DNA from: an uncultured Brachyspira sp.
GTDB lineage: Bacteria > Spirochaetota > Brachyspiria > Brachyspirales > Brachyspiraceae
Reading direction: 5' to 3'
Length of the DNA stretch: 37,060 nucleotides
Assembly: GCA_944392715.1 (NCBI GenBank)
Contig: CALXXQ010000041.1
Coordinates: 1 to 37,060, forward strand
Shown here: one piece after another, positions 10,305 to 18,781 of the stretch
Layout of the letters: each line of letters starts with the position of its first letter
How positions within the stretch are numbered: position 1 is the first letter of the stretch
Position numbers and translations under genes: made by a program
Notes under the pieces: generated by a model
Databases searched by the model: none
Seen by the model: the letters and a program-made list of their open reading frames with translations, nothing else
What the model was told of the DNA's origin: nothing

Positions 10305-11072
10305 CTAATTAACTATAGCTTCTTTGAATCTAAAATCTATTCTATGTGTTTGATTTTCCTGATACTGCAATGTTTTTAATATAGCTGCCAAATCTACAAA
10401 TTTTTCACTCTTAACATACTTTTCCATTATTACCTGTACTTGATAGCCTCTAGGATAAAGTATTAAATCATCTCCATAAGCATTTATCTCTGATATTAAA
10501 TTATATATCTCATTATGATTAGTCTTTAAATCATATATAACAGATGATAAATATTTAGTATAATCATTCTCTACAATAGTATTTGTAGGATTTATAGTAA
10601 GACCTGTTATATAGGGAACATCATAATTATAAATAAAATCATTCTTTATAATATGTCCGTCATCTGTTATTTCATATATGCCTGCACTTGATTCTAATAA
10701 AAATAATGTGCCTCTTTCTATAACATTAATTATAAGCAAATCTGGAAATGAAACTTTTATACTATCAACTTGAATTCTTGCATTTTTGCTTTCTATATCT
10801 TTTTTTATATCTTCTTTTGGAATATTAAAAATACTTATATTATTATATTTTGAAAGATTGGATTCTTCCATTATATCTATAGCATTTAAATGTTCTAAGC
10901 CTCTTATCTCAACTCTTAATATTCTAGCTTTATTTATAATAATTACTGAGCCTAATATTATAATTATCAAAACAAAAAAGATAATTATTCTTTTAATCAT
11001 ACTTTTTTGCTTATCAGTAAGCTTATTTTTTTTAAGCTTTTTTCTAAGTTTATTTTCTTTAAAATTCTTCAT
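10305..11072 (-). CDS. ftsQ: FtsQ/DivIB-like cell division protein
   Basis: 255 aa. A basic cytoplasmic N-terminus (about 28 residues, many Lys) is followed by one membrane helix (about 29-47, IIIFFVLIIIILGSVIII). Next comes a POTRA-type domain starting VEIRGLEHLNAIDI and ending VSFPDLLIINVIERG, then the beta domain. This order is that of FtsQ/DivIB, the bitopic divisome protein linking FtsZ-side and septal peptidoglycan synthesis proteins. Sequence identity in the family is always low, so the call rests on architecture and the POTRA pattern. It lies 33 bp downstream of metG rather than beside ftsA/ftsZ, and its ribosome site is weak. Confidence 0.78.
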   Translation of the reverse strand: MKNFKENKLRKKLKKNKLTDKQKSMIKRIIIFFVLIIIILGSVIIINKARILRVEIRGLEHLNAIDIMEESNLSKYNNISIFNIPKEDIKKDIESKNARIQVDSIKVSFPDLLIINVIERGTLFLLESSAGIYEITDDGHIIKNDFIYNYDVPYITGLTINPTNTIVENDYTKYLSSVIYDLKTNHNEIYNLISEINAYGDDLILYPRGYQVQVIMEKYVKSEKFVDLAAILKTLQYQENQTHRIDFRFKEAIVN

Positions 11073-11105
11073 TATAATATCAGCTTTTTATTAATTTAAT
11101 AAGGC

Positions 11106-13061
11106 TTAATTAACGCTGCATCCTGCTTCAAAATCTTTCTCTGAAGTCATAAGTGAAAGAGTCTCTCCATTATCAGCCAAAAGAAGCATACCATGAGAAG
11201 TAACACCTCTAAATTTTTTAGGCTTCAAATTCGCCAAATAAAGAACTTTTTTTCCAACCATCTCTTCAGTCTTATAATACTCAGCAATAGAAGAAACAAC
11301 TACTCTCTGCTCTCCTTGCCCTATATCAAGAACAAATTTAAGAAGCTTATCAGCATTCTCTACTTTTTCAGCAACTAATATCTTTGCTGTTAATAATTCT
11401 AATTTATCAAAATCTTCTTTTTCTATATTAGGTTTATGCTTATCTTCTTTAGGAGGATTAACTTCTTTTTTATTTTCTTCTGAAGCAGAACCTATTTCTT
11501 TTTCTATATCATATCTATTAAACAAAGGCTCCCCCTTTTCAATTTTTATTCCAGATTTTAAAGAACCCCACTTCTTAGCACTTTCTAATGTAACACTATC
11601 GCCAAGTCCTAGTCTATTAAATACTTTCTTAGGAGTTTCAACAAAAAATATTTGTAAATATGCTGTTACAATATAATATACTTGGAAAGATATATACATT
11701 ACATTAGCTAAATGATCCTTTTTAGTTTCATCTTTAGCCAAATTCCAAGGAGCACTCTCTTCTACATATTTATTAGTCATTCTTATAACTTCCCAAATAT
11801 ATGATAATGCTTCATGGAATTTATAACCGTCTAAAGCAGACTCAACATTAGCATCAAGAGTAAGAACCATTTTTTTAAGCTCTCTCTCCTTATCTCCATA
11901 AACACTCTCAACCTCATCAGGAAGAATATTATTAAAATATTTTCCAAGCATAGTAGTTATTCTATGCCATAAATTACCATAATCATTAGCCAAATCGCTG
12001 TTTATTCTCTTTAATAAAAGCTCCTGAGAATAATATCCGTCAGAACCGAAATTAATCTCTCTCATAAGGAAATATCTTAAAGCATCAACACCATATTTAT
12101 CTATTAAAGCATTAGGATCAACAACATTTCCCCTGCTCTTACTCATCTTTTTACCATCATCAAAAAGCACCCATCCATGTCCATATACTTTTTTAGGAAG
12201 AGGTATATCAAGCATTTTAAGCATTATAGTCCATATAATAGCATGGAAACGTACTATCTCTTTACCTACAAAATGAACATTGCAAGGCCAATACTTCTTA
12301 TATAAATCATCTTGTCCGTCTTCAGGATATCCCAAAGCTGTTATATAATTTGATAAAGCATCAATCCATACATATATACTATGCTCGCTGTCAACAGGAC
12401 AAGGTATACCCCATTGCAAACCCTTACGGCTAACTGCCAAATCTTCAAGACCTGGTAAAAGGAAATTTTTAAGCATTTCATTTTGTCTTTCTTTAGGCTC
12501 TAAAAACTCAGGATGCTCTTTATAATAATCTATTAACCATTGTCCGTATTCTGAAAGCTTAAGATAATAACATTCTTCTTCTTTATATTCTAATTCTTTT
12601 TCGCAGTCTGGACAATAACATTTGCCGTCATCTTTTTTGATTACCTGGCTTTCTGTGAAAAATGCCTCATCGCTTACACAATAAAGTCCTTTATATGAAC
12701 CTTTATAAATATATCCTTTATCATAAAGTATTTTAAATATTTTCTGTACCCTTCTTTCATGATAATCATCAGTAGTTCTTATATAATGACTATAATCTAT
12801 ATGAAGTCTTTTCCATAACTCTTTGGTGGCATTAACTATATTATCAACATAAGCTTTTGGAGTAGTGCCTGCAGATTCAGCCTTTCTTGCAATTTTTTCT
12901 CCATGCTCATCAGTTCCTGTTAGAAAATAAACATCATATCCCATTACTTTTTTATATCTAGCCATTGTATCTGCTGCTATAGTACAGTAACAATGTCCTA
13001 TATGCAAATAATCTGAAGGATAGTATATTGGAGTTGTAATATAAAACTTTTTATCTGTCAT
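11106..13061 (-). CDS. metG: Methionyl-tRNA synthetase
   Basis: 651 aa, class I synthetase. The HIGH motif is at residues 20-23 (YLHIGHCY), followed by LTGTDEHGEKIARKA, and KMSKS is at about 305-309. A C-terminal EMAP/Trbp-like tRNA-binding domain begins near residue 550 (DFDKLELLTAKILVAEKVENAD). The zinc-knuckle insertion has C128-x2-D131 and C150-x2-C153, so one of the usual four cysteines is Asp. It charges initiator and elongator tRNA-Met. GGAGG precedes the ATG and a good promoter lies at 13119-13147. The ftsQ-like gene follows closely. Confidence 0.97.
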   Translation of the reverse strand: MTDKKFYITTPIYYPSDYLHIGHCYCTIAADTMARYKKVMGYDVYFLTGTDEHGEKIARKAESAGTTPKAYVDNIVNATKELWKRLHIDYSHYIRTTDDYHERRVQKIFKILYDKGYIYKGSYKGLYCVSDEAFFTESQVIKKDDGKCYCPDCEKELEYKEEECYYLKLSEYGQWLIDYYKEHPEFLEPKERQNEMLKNFLLPGLEDLAVSRKGLQWGIPCPVDSEHSIYVWIDALSNYITALGYPEDGQDDLYKKYWPCNVHFVGKEIVRFHAIIWTIMLKMLDIPLPKKVYGHGWVLFDDGKKMSKSRGNVVDPNALIDKYGVDALRYFLMREINFGSDGYYSQELLLKRINSDLANDYGNLWHRITTMLGKYFNNILPDEVESVYGDKERELKKMVLTLDANVESALDGYKFHEALSYIWEVIRMTNKYVEESAPWNLAKDETKKDHLANVMYISFQVYYIVTAYLQIFFVETPKKVFNRLGLGDSVTLESAKKWGSLKSGIKIEKGEPLFNRYDIEKEIGSASEENKKEVNPPKEDKHKPNIEKEDFDKLELLTAKILVAEKVENADKLLKFVLDIGQGEQRVVVSSIAEYYKTEEMVGKKVLYLANLKPKKFRGVTSHGMLLLADNGETLSLMTSEKDFEAGCSVN

Positions 13062-13118
13062 CTGTATGCCTCCATTTTTGCTATGAAAAACTATATTTAA
13101 TATTTTAAAAACAGAATA

Positions 13119-13147
13119 ATTATACTAAAATTAACCGTTTTTGTAAA
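13119..13147 (-). promoter_or_regulatory. Sigma-70-type promoter for metG
   Basis: On the minus strand a TTTACA -35 (complement of 13142-13147) is followed, after a 17-bp spacer, by TATAAT (complement of 13119-13124). Transcription would start near 13112, giving a leader of about 50 nt before the metG ATG at 13061. I saw no T-box consensus in this short leader. Confidence 0.7.
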
Positions 13148-13430
13148 GTTAAAAAAATTTATACAATTTTTTATTTTTTACGAAAAATTAATATGCCAAG
13201 TTATATTTTAGCAAATCTTTAATTTTTATTTATAAATACTAAAAATTATTTATTTTTTAATATTTATATGAAGTCATTCTACATTTTATTATTTTATTAA
13301 GCAAATAAATATATAATATACCTTATTTATATACATATTTTATATCTTAAAAATTTGACTTATTAGCTAGAAAAATATATAATACCAATAATTTATTAGG
13401 TTAAATTATGATAATAATCAAAATAATTTT
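13148..13430. other. Gene-free AT-rich spacer between metG and the chemotaxis receptor
   Basis: This is the middle of a 441-bp divergent intergenic region (13062-13502). It holds long A/T runs and no open reading frame or RNA gene that I can support. The metG promoter lies at its left end and an inverted repeat at its right end. Confidence 0.4.
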
Positions 13431-13451
13431 TAATGTCATTTTTTGACATTA
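13431..13451 (+). promoter_or_regulatory. Perfect 8-bp inverted repeat overlapping a TTGACA box, upstream of the chemotaxis receptor
   Basis: TAATGTCA (13431-13438) and TGACATTA (13444-13451) are perfect inverted repeats separated by five T. TTGACA at 13443-13448 is embedded in the right arm and matches a -35 element. A TTAAAT at 13466-13471 gives a 17-bp spacer but is a poor -10. The arrangement suggests an operator overlapping the receptor promoter; function is inferred. Confidence 0.45.
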
Positions 13452-13502
13452 ACTTGCCTTATATTTTAAATATAAAATAAAAATTAAGGGAGAATATGAT
13501 TC

Positions 13503-15344
13503 ATGAAAAAAAGACATTCAATAAGATTTAAAATGCCTTTAACTATAAGTATAATAACTACCATATTTTTAATTATCACAATTATTACATTATCTTACAG
13601 ATCATACATAGGCGTAAGCAAAACTACACTTTCAGGATTTTCAAGCACAATAGAAGGATATAAATCAATGATAGATTCCTGGCTATTGGATAATAAAACG
13701 CTTATAAAAACTTATGCCATAACTCCTGCTGTAATTAATTATCTATTAAACAGTTACAGCACAAATGCCAATATTCAATTAAATGAAACCCTACAAAAAT
13801 TTGAAGCCATAAATCCATTCTCTTTGGATATAGGCGTAACGGATACTAATGGAATCGTGTTGGATAATGCCAAACATGTTGAAATAGGAAAAAATATACA
13901 GGATTTAAGTCCGGGTATATGGGAAAATTTTAAGCAAAACAATTATGATGTATCTTATGGAAATAAAATATTAAAATCAAGTGCTGATGATAAATGGTCA
14001 TTGTATATAATATCAGGAGTTAGAGATTCTAATAATTCCTTGATAGGAACAATTTACATGATAATAAATTGGGAAGAGTTTATAAATTCATTAAAAAAAT
14101 TAAAGCTAGATGAAACCGGAAGATTATTTGCATTAGATAATGATGGGATTATAGTGGCAGATACTTATGATTATATAAATGAAGATGGAAGCGGATATTT
14201 TAATCTTATAAAAAGAGAAAATAAATCAAATGGTATAATAAATTATAAATCAAAAACTAGTTCAAGAACTGCTGTTTATACTAGATTAGAACAATTACCT
14301 TGGACTTTAACTATGGCTATGGATGATAGAATTATATACAGAGAAAATATAAGAATGGTTAGAATAGCAGTTATAGTATGTATATTATCTATAATCTGTA
14401 TAAATGCATTTTCTCTTTCATATATAAAGAAAACTATGTCTCCTTTAGATAGCCTAATGAAGCAGGCTCAAAAGATATCTGAGGGTAATATAGAAGTAAG
14501 AGAAATTAAGAAAGAAAGAAAAGATGAGTTTGGAAGATTAGAAAAAACATTTAATATAATGAGTCATAAATTATCGGATGTTATTAATGAAGTTAATGAA
14601 GCTGCTAAAGAAATTTTAGTTTCATCGCAGACTATGATGGAAAGCAGCGGAGAACTTTCAGCAAGAACTGAATCTCAGGCTTCTAGTTTGGAAGAGACAG
14701 CAGCAAGCGTTGAAGAGATAGTTTCTACTATACAATCATCTACAGAAAATGCTGTAAATGGAAAAGATATGATGAATGAATCTATAAGCTATATAGGAGA
14801 AGCTGCTAATATTATTACAGAAACTTCTTCAAATATAGAAGAGGTTTTTAAATCAAGTGAAAAGATAAAAGATATAACTAAAATAATAGAAGATATAGCA
14901 TTTCAAACAAATATTCTTGCCCTTAATGCTTCTGTAGAGGCAGCACGTGCTGGAGAACAGGGAAAAGGTTTTGCTGTAGTAGCAAGCGAAGTTAGAAATC
15001 TTGCACAGACTACTCAGGCATCAGTAAAAGATATTACTCATCTTGTTGATAGCACATCAGAACAAATAAATAATGCTACGCAAACTGCTAGAAAATCTCA
15101 AGAACTATTTGAAGAATTACAAAATAAAGTTAAAGAAACTTCTAATTTAATGGAGAATATATCATCTACAGCATTGGAGCAGCAGTCAGGTGTAAATCAA
15201 ATTAGTGTTGCTATAAATAATATGGAAAGTGCCACAACTCAAAATGCTTCTTTGGCTGTTGATTCTAATAATTTATCCAAAAACCTTTTAAGCAGAGCAG
15301 AAAAACTTCAGCAAAGCATCTCATTTTTCAAATTGAATCAATAA
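13503..15344 (+). CDS. Methyl-accepting chemotaxis protein with periplasmic Cache sensor
   Basis: 613 aa. TM1 lies at about residues 12-32. A periplasmic domain of about 250 residues with dCache-type features ([21 protein letters not shown], then [16 protein letters not shown]) follows. TM2 is at about 284-305, then a HAMP domain, then the cytoplasmic signalling helix bundle with the conserved hairpin tip ([20 protein letters not shown]). It senses small ligands and controls the CheA/CheW flagellar pathway; the ligand is unknown. No C-terminal pentapeptide receptor tether is obvious. It has a GGGAGA ribosome site and its own terminator, so it is probably monocistronic. Confidence 0.95.
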   Translation: MKKRHSIRFKMPLTISIITTIFLIITIITLSYRSYIGVSKTTLSGFSSTIEGYKSMIDSWLLDNKTLIKTYAITPAVINYLLNSYSTNANIQLNETLQKFEAINPFSLDIGVTDTNGIVLDNAKHVEIGKNIQDLSPGIWENFKQNNYDVSYGNKILKSSADDKWSLYIISGVRDSNNSLIGTIYMIINWEEFINSLKKLKLDETGRLFALDNDGIIVADTYDYINEDGSGYFNLIKRENKSNGIINYKSKTSSRTAVYTRLEQLPWTLTMAMDDRIIYRENIRMVRIAVIVCILSIICINAFSLSYIKKTMSPLDSLMKQAQKISEGNIEVREIKKERKDEFGRLEKTFNIMSHKLSDVINEVNEAAKEILVSSQTMMESSGELSARTESQASSLEETAASVEEIVSTIQSSTENAVNGKDMMNESISYIGEAANIITETSSNIEEVFKSSEKIKDITKIIEDIAFQTNILALNASVEAARAGEQGKGFAVVASEVRNLAQTTQASVKDITHLVDSTSEQINNATQTARKSQELFEELQNKVKETSNLMENISSTALEQQSGVNQISVAINNMESATTQNASLAVDSNNLSKNLLSRAEKLQQSISFFKLNQ

Positions 15345-15364
15345 TATTAGTATTATATAAATGA

Positions 15365-15402
15365 AAAGAGCAATGTGCATTTAAATGTTCATTGCTTTTT
15401 TT
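15365..15402 (+). terminator. Terminator after the chemotaxis receptor
   Basis: The stem AGCAATG (15369-15375) / CATTGCT (15390-15396) is followed by a run of T. The loop itself contains a small palindrome, CATTTAAATG. It lies about 20 bp after the stop codon. Confidence 0.8.
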
Positions 15403-15512
15403 ACATTCTTTATAAAATAATTAATTATTTATATAGTATAAACTTAATTTTTTAATAATTGATTTTTATAACTTTTAATTTATAATTATTGACAAAATTG
15501 GAGAATTATAAA

Positions 15513-16454
15513 ATGATAAAAATAAATAACCCAGAAAATTTTGAAAACCATATAATAGATGAAATTAATAAAATCCTAGATTATGAAACTATAGGAAATA
15601 AAATTAGTGAAATGACATATCTTGAAAGGAAATTTTTAAATGGCGTTATCAGACAGGTAAAACCAAAGAAGATATTAGAAATAGGCGTAGCTGCAGGAGG
15701 CGGATCTTCAATAATACTAAATGCAATTAAAGATACTGATAATTCATTTTTATATTCTATAGATTACAGTAAAGAATTTTATAGAAATAAGAATAAAAAT
15801 ACTGGATTTATAGTAGGAGAAAAATTCCCGCATTTATCAAAAAAATGGAAATTATATACCGGTGGAGTTGCAGCAAAATTTATAGATGAAATAGGAGATA
15901 ATATTGATTTATGTCTATTAGATGCTATGCATTCTAATCCTGGAGAAATTTTAGATTTTTTAATGATTTTACCATATTTAAATAAAAATGCAGTAGTAAT
16001 AATACATGATATATTTACATCTAATACATGTTTAACTTTATTTAATGCAATTAAAGGACATAAAATTATATTTAAAGATAAAGATGAAATTTTTAATAAT
16101 TATGGTATTGGTGCTGTAATATTAGATGATAATATTATGGATAATATATTTGATTATTTTTTTCTTCTAAAACTTGGATGGAATTATATGCCAAGTGATT
16201 TAGATATTGAAATAGTTATAGAATTATTAAAAAAACATTATGATAAAGATTTAGTAAATTTCTTTATAAAACTTTCAAATATAAACAAAAAAAATTTTTA
16301 CATATCACAACATATGAATAAGGAAATTAATAATATAAACAAAATATCCTGGTGGATTCCTTTTAAAAAGATGAGAGGAAAATTTAGAGAAAAAAAGATG
16401 CATGAAATAGAAAAAAGTATAAAAGAAATAAAATATTTCAATATTATATATTAA
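15513..16454 (+). CDS. Class I SAM-dependent methyltransferase (Methyltransf_24 / CmcI-like), paralogue 1
   Basis: 313 aa from the ATG at 15513, chosen because GGAG (15500-15503) lies 9 nt upstream. An in-frame TTG at 15489 would place that ribosome site inside the gene. SAM-binding motif I is LEIGVAAGGGSSIIL (about residue 52). Further family segments are LYSIDY, DLCLLDAMHSNPGE and VVIIHDIF. The C-terminus ends with an amphipathic tail, WWIPFKKMRGKFREKK, shared with its paralogue at 17652. A likely role is methylating a sugar or surface glycan, inferred from the family; the target is unknown. Its last 11 bp overlap the convergent hydrolase gene. Confidence 0.82.
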   Translation: MIKINNPENFENHIIDEINKILDYETIGNKISEMTYLERKFLNGVIRQVKPKKILEIGVAAGGGSSIILNAIKDTDNSFLYSIDYSKEFYRNKNKNTGFIVGEKFPHLSKKWKLYTGGVAAKFIDEIGDNIDLCLLDAMHSNPGEILDFLMILPYLNKNAVVIIHDIFTSNTCLTLFNAIKGHKIIFKDKDEIFNNYGIGAVILDDNIMDNIFDYFFLLKLGWNYMPSDLDIEIVIELLKKHYDKDLVNFFIKLSNINKKNFYISQHMNKEINNINKISWWIPFKKMRGKFREKKMHEIEKSIKEIKYFNIIY

Positions 16455-17328
16455 TATAAGAACCTTCTTTTGCAAATGCAAGCTGCAAATCAATTTCTTC
16501 TTTTTTAAGGAAAGCCATCAATTTATTATGTATTAAATCTATTTGAGCATCGGTTCTTTCCTGATTATGGTGATGAAGTATAACATAAGGTACATCTGCA
16601 TCAAGTCCTACTTGAATGGCATCATTCAAAGTAGAATGTCCCCAACCAACATGTCCATTATAATATTCACTTTTTGTATATTCTCCCTCTATTATAAGAA
16701 CATTAGCACCGCGTACAAAATCTATTAATCTAGCATGAAGTAAATCTGCATTATGATTATAATGCGAAAGTGAAGGATGCTGTGCATGAAGACGTTTTTT
16801 ATAAGGTTCATGGTCTGTAAGATAAACAACTGTTCTATTTCCAGAAGTTATTTTATATGATAAAGTATGGCATGGATGATTTACCCATATACTTTCTATA
16901 AGCATATCTCCAAATACTATTTTTTTACCTTCATAAAAAGCTTCAAATTTAAGATTAGCAGCAAATTGCTCCAAATTCACAGGGAAATAATCTTTAGCAA
17001 GTATATTATTTATAGTATCATACATTTCTGAAGAAGAATCTTTAGGTCCGTATATAGTAAAACTGTATTTATCAGAGAAAAATGGAGCAAAAAAAGGTAT
17101 TCCTATGATATGATCCCAATGAAAATGTGTAAGAAGTATTATACTTTCTGTTTTTTCTGATTTTAAAGCATAATAGCTGGCATTTTTAAGCCCGCTTCCA
17201 GCATCAAGTATTATATAATTACCTTCATCATCTATTACTTGAATACATGATGTATTACCGCCGTATTCACTAAAACTGCTACCAGGGGTTGGTATAGAGC
17301 CTCTGCTTCCTAAAAATCTTACTTTCAA
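16444..17328 (-). CDS. Metallo-beta-lactamase-fold hydrolase
   Basis: 294 aa. The N-terminus MKVRFLGSRGSIPTPGSS and the metal motif HFHWDH (H68, H70, D72, H73) are typical of the PhnP/cyclic-nucleotide-phosphodiesterase-like MBL group. Later metal ligands are in NHPCHTLSYK, YLTDHEP and LHHHNQ. The start codon is TTG (complement of 17326-17328), with AAGG 7 nt upstream; the conserved N-terminus begins exactly there, so TTG initiation is credible. It is probably a phosphodiesterase or related hydrolase; the substrate is not readable. It lies convergent with the first methyltransferase (11-bp tail overlap) and divergent from the repeat-led second one. Confidence 0.88.
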   Translation of the reverse strand: MKVRFLGSRGSIPTPGSSFSEYGGNTSCIQVIDDEGNYIILDAGSGLKNASYYALKSEKTESIILLTHFHWDHIIGIPFFAPFFSDKYSFTIYGPKDSSSEMYDTINNILAKDYFPVNLEQFAANLKFEAFYEGKKIVFGDMLIESIWVNHPCHTLSYKITSGNRTVVYLTDHEPYKKRLHAQHPSLSHYNHNADLLHARLIDFVRGANVLIIEGEYTKSEYYNGHVGWGHSTLNDAIQVGLDADVPYVILHHHNQERTDAQIDLIHNKLMAFLKKEEIDLQLAFAKEGSYINI

Positions 17329-17419
17329 AATTAAACCTTAAATTATTTTATATACATATATAATAATATAATTATAAAAAAAAATCAATCTTACTTAATT
17401 TGATTTTATATATTTAAAG

Positions 17420-17447
17420 TTGAAATATTTATAAAATATCTTATAAT
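17420..17447 (+). promoter_or_regulatory. Promoter for the repeat-led methyltransferase transcript
   Basis: TTGAAA (17420-17425), a 16-bp spacer and a perfect TATAAT (17442-17447). Transcription would begin around 17454, so the 7-bp repeat tract lies inside the transcribed leader. Confidence 0.75.
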
Positions 17448-17453
17448 AAAACA

Positions 17454-17648
17454 ATGAATATTATTAACAGTCTACAGTCTACAGTCTACAGTCTACAGTC
17501 TACAGTCTACAGTCTACAGTCTACAGTCTACAGTCTACAGTCTACAGTCTACAGTCTACAGTCTACAGAAATATCTAAAAAATCTATCGTTTTTAAAATA
17601 TTATTTTATCCTAAACCATTTAGGACATTTGATATTTATTTGGAGTAG
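17454..17648 (+). CDS. Possible leader peptide translated through the 7-bp repeats
   Basis: A 64-codon open frame beginning with ATG 6 nt after the -10 box, so any translation would be leaderless. Because three 7-bp units make 21 nt, it encodes a seven-residue repeat (SLQSTVY). It then runs through unique sequence to a TAG (17646-17648) that ends 3 bp before the methyltransferase ATG. Nothing outside the repeat looks conserved or domain-like. It may be a translated leader, or simply an open frame created by the repeat. I give it low weight as a protein gene. Confidence 0.25.
   Translation: MNIINSLQSTVYSLQSTVYSLQSTVYSLQSTVYSLQSTEISKKSIVFKILFYPKPFRTFDIYLE
17468..17568 (+). repeat. 7-bp tandem repeat, (CAGTCTA) x 14 plus CAG
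   Basis: 101 bp of perfect CAGTCTA units. The length is typical of tracts that change by slipped-strand mispairing. Each unit gained or lost moves the reading frame by one. It lies between the promoter at 17420-17447 and the methyltransferase start at 17652. No self-complementarity is apparent, so it should be an unstructured leader segment. It has no spacers and is not a CRISPR. Confidence 0.97.
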
Positions 17649-17651
17649 TCT

Positions 17652-18635
17652 ATGAAAATTTTTGAACCAGAAAAATTTGAAATAGAATTAGTTGATGAAC
17701 TAAAAAATATTTTAGATGATAAAAAATATAATCAAAACACTACTGTATCAGAAATGAAACATATAGAAAGACGTTTTTTAAATGGTATAATAAGGCAAAT
17801 TAAACCTAAAAAAATATTAGAATGTGGTGTATCTGCTGGGGGAAGTTCCGCAATAATATTAAATGCTATAAAGGATATAGAAGATAGTTTTTTATATTCC
17901 ATAGACTATAATACTTTATACTATAGAGATAATTCTAAAAAAACAGGATTTATTATAAATGATAAATTTCCAGAATTAGCTAACAAATGGAAGTTGTATA
18001 CAGGTGGATTAGCAGCAAAATTTATAGATGAAATAGGAGATAACATAGACTTATGTTTATTAGATACTATGCATATTAATCCTGGAGAATTTATTGACTT
18101 CTTAATTGTTTTACCATATATGAAAAAAAATTCTGTTTTAGTATTACATGATATAGCTTTACATAGCTGCTCTAATTATGCTACCACTAATGGTACTTTA
18201 TTTAGTACTCTAAAAGGTAGAAAAATGACTATTGACAATAATGTTTTTGGAACAAATCTTGGAAATATAGGTTTAGTAATATTAGATGATGATATAAAAG
18301 AAAGAATATTTGATTATTTTTATCTTTTAACTTTACCATGGTCTTATTTACCAAGTAATGAAGATATAGTTACAATGGAAAATTTTATCAAAAAACATTA
18401 TGGTGAAAATTATTCAAAAATGTTTCTTGATATAGCTTTATTCTACAAAGATAAATCATTTATTAATACTAATATTGATGCTAGAATTAATAACATAGAT
18501 AATAAAATTAATAGTACAGACAATAAAATAAACAATATTGATAATAAAATTAATAACATTATAAATACATTAGCCTGGTGGATTCCTAATAAGAAAAAAC
18601 GTGATGAATTTAGAAAGAAAATTAATAATTTTTAA
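17652..18635 (+). CDS. Class I SAM-dependent methyltransferase (Methyltransf_24 / CmcI-like), paralogue 2, behind a tandem repeat
   Basis: 327 aa. The ATG has GGAG (17642-17645) 6 nt upstream. It has the same plan as the protein at 15513: ECGVSAGGSSAIILNAI (motif I), LYSIDY, KWKLYTGGLAAKFIDEIGD (nearly identical in both) and DLCLLDTMHINPGE. Near the C-terminus a repeated heptad (INNIDNK-type units, residues about 279-310) forms a probable coiled coil leading into the shared tail WWIPNKKKRDEF. It probably methylates a surface glycan (inference). The upstream 7-bp repeat may vary its expression. Upstream reading frames end 3 bp before the ATG, at an overlapping ATGA, or just after the repeat, depending on copy number. 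Confidence 0.82.
   Translation: MKIFEPEKFEIELVDELKNILDDKKYNQNTTVSEMKHIERRFLNGIIRQIKPKKILECGVSAGGSSAIILNAIKDIEDSFLYSIDYNTLYYRDNSKKTGFIINDKFPELANKWKLYTGGLAAKFIDEIGDNIDLCLLDTMHINPGEFIDFLIVLPYMKKNSVLVLHDIALHSCSNYATTNGTLFSTLKGRKMTIDNNVFGTNLGNIGLVILDDDIKERIFDYFYLLTLPWSYLPSNEDIVTMENFIKKHYGENYSKMFLDIALFYKDKSFINTNIDARINNIDNKINSTDNKINNIDNKINNIINTLAWWIPNKKKRDEFRKKINNF
18486..18548 (+). repeat. 21-bp imperfect repeats encoding heptads in the methyltransferase tail
   Basis: Three imperfect 21-bp units encode INNIDNK, INSTDNK and INNIDNK, followed by a partial fourth (INNIINT). A seven-residue period with Ile at fixed spacing suggests a coiled coil. The paralogue at 15513 has only a short equivalent, so the stretch probably grew by duplication. 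Confidence 0.75.
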
Positions 18636-18781
18636 AATATTTATATCAACTTATAACTTTATTTTTTAATTATAAATTTTTCTTAATAATTAATACTATA
18701 ATTTATACTATTTTTATATAGTTGTTTTATTGACAAATAAAGTTTATAATAATGTAGAAAATATAAATAAAAGGTTGATTA

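Noticed and set aside
15489-15512. TTGACA as -35 box, or TTG as start, of methyltransferase copy 1
   Set aside because: The only TATAAA downstream leaves a 12-bp spacer, and starting at TTG would bury the good GGAG site inside the gene.
17468-17568. Possible CRISPR array
   Set aside because: The 7-bp units are contiguous with no spacers, and no cas genes are present.
18730-18750. TTGACA with TATAAT upstream of exonuclease III
   Set aside because: The spacer is only 9 bp, too short for a sigma-70 promoter; TTGTTT at 18722 fits the same -10 better.
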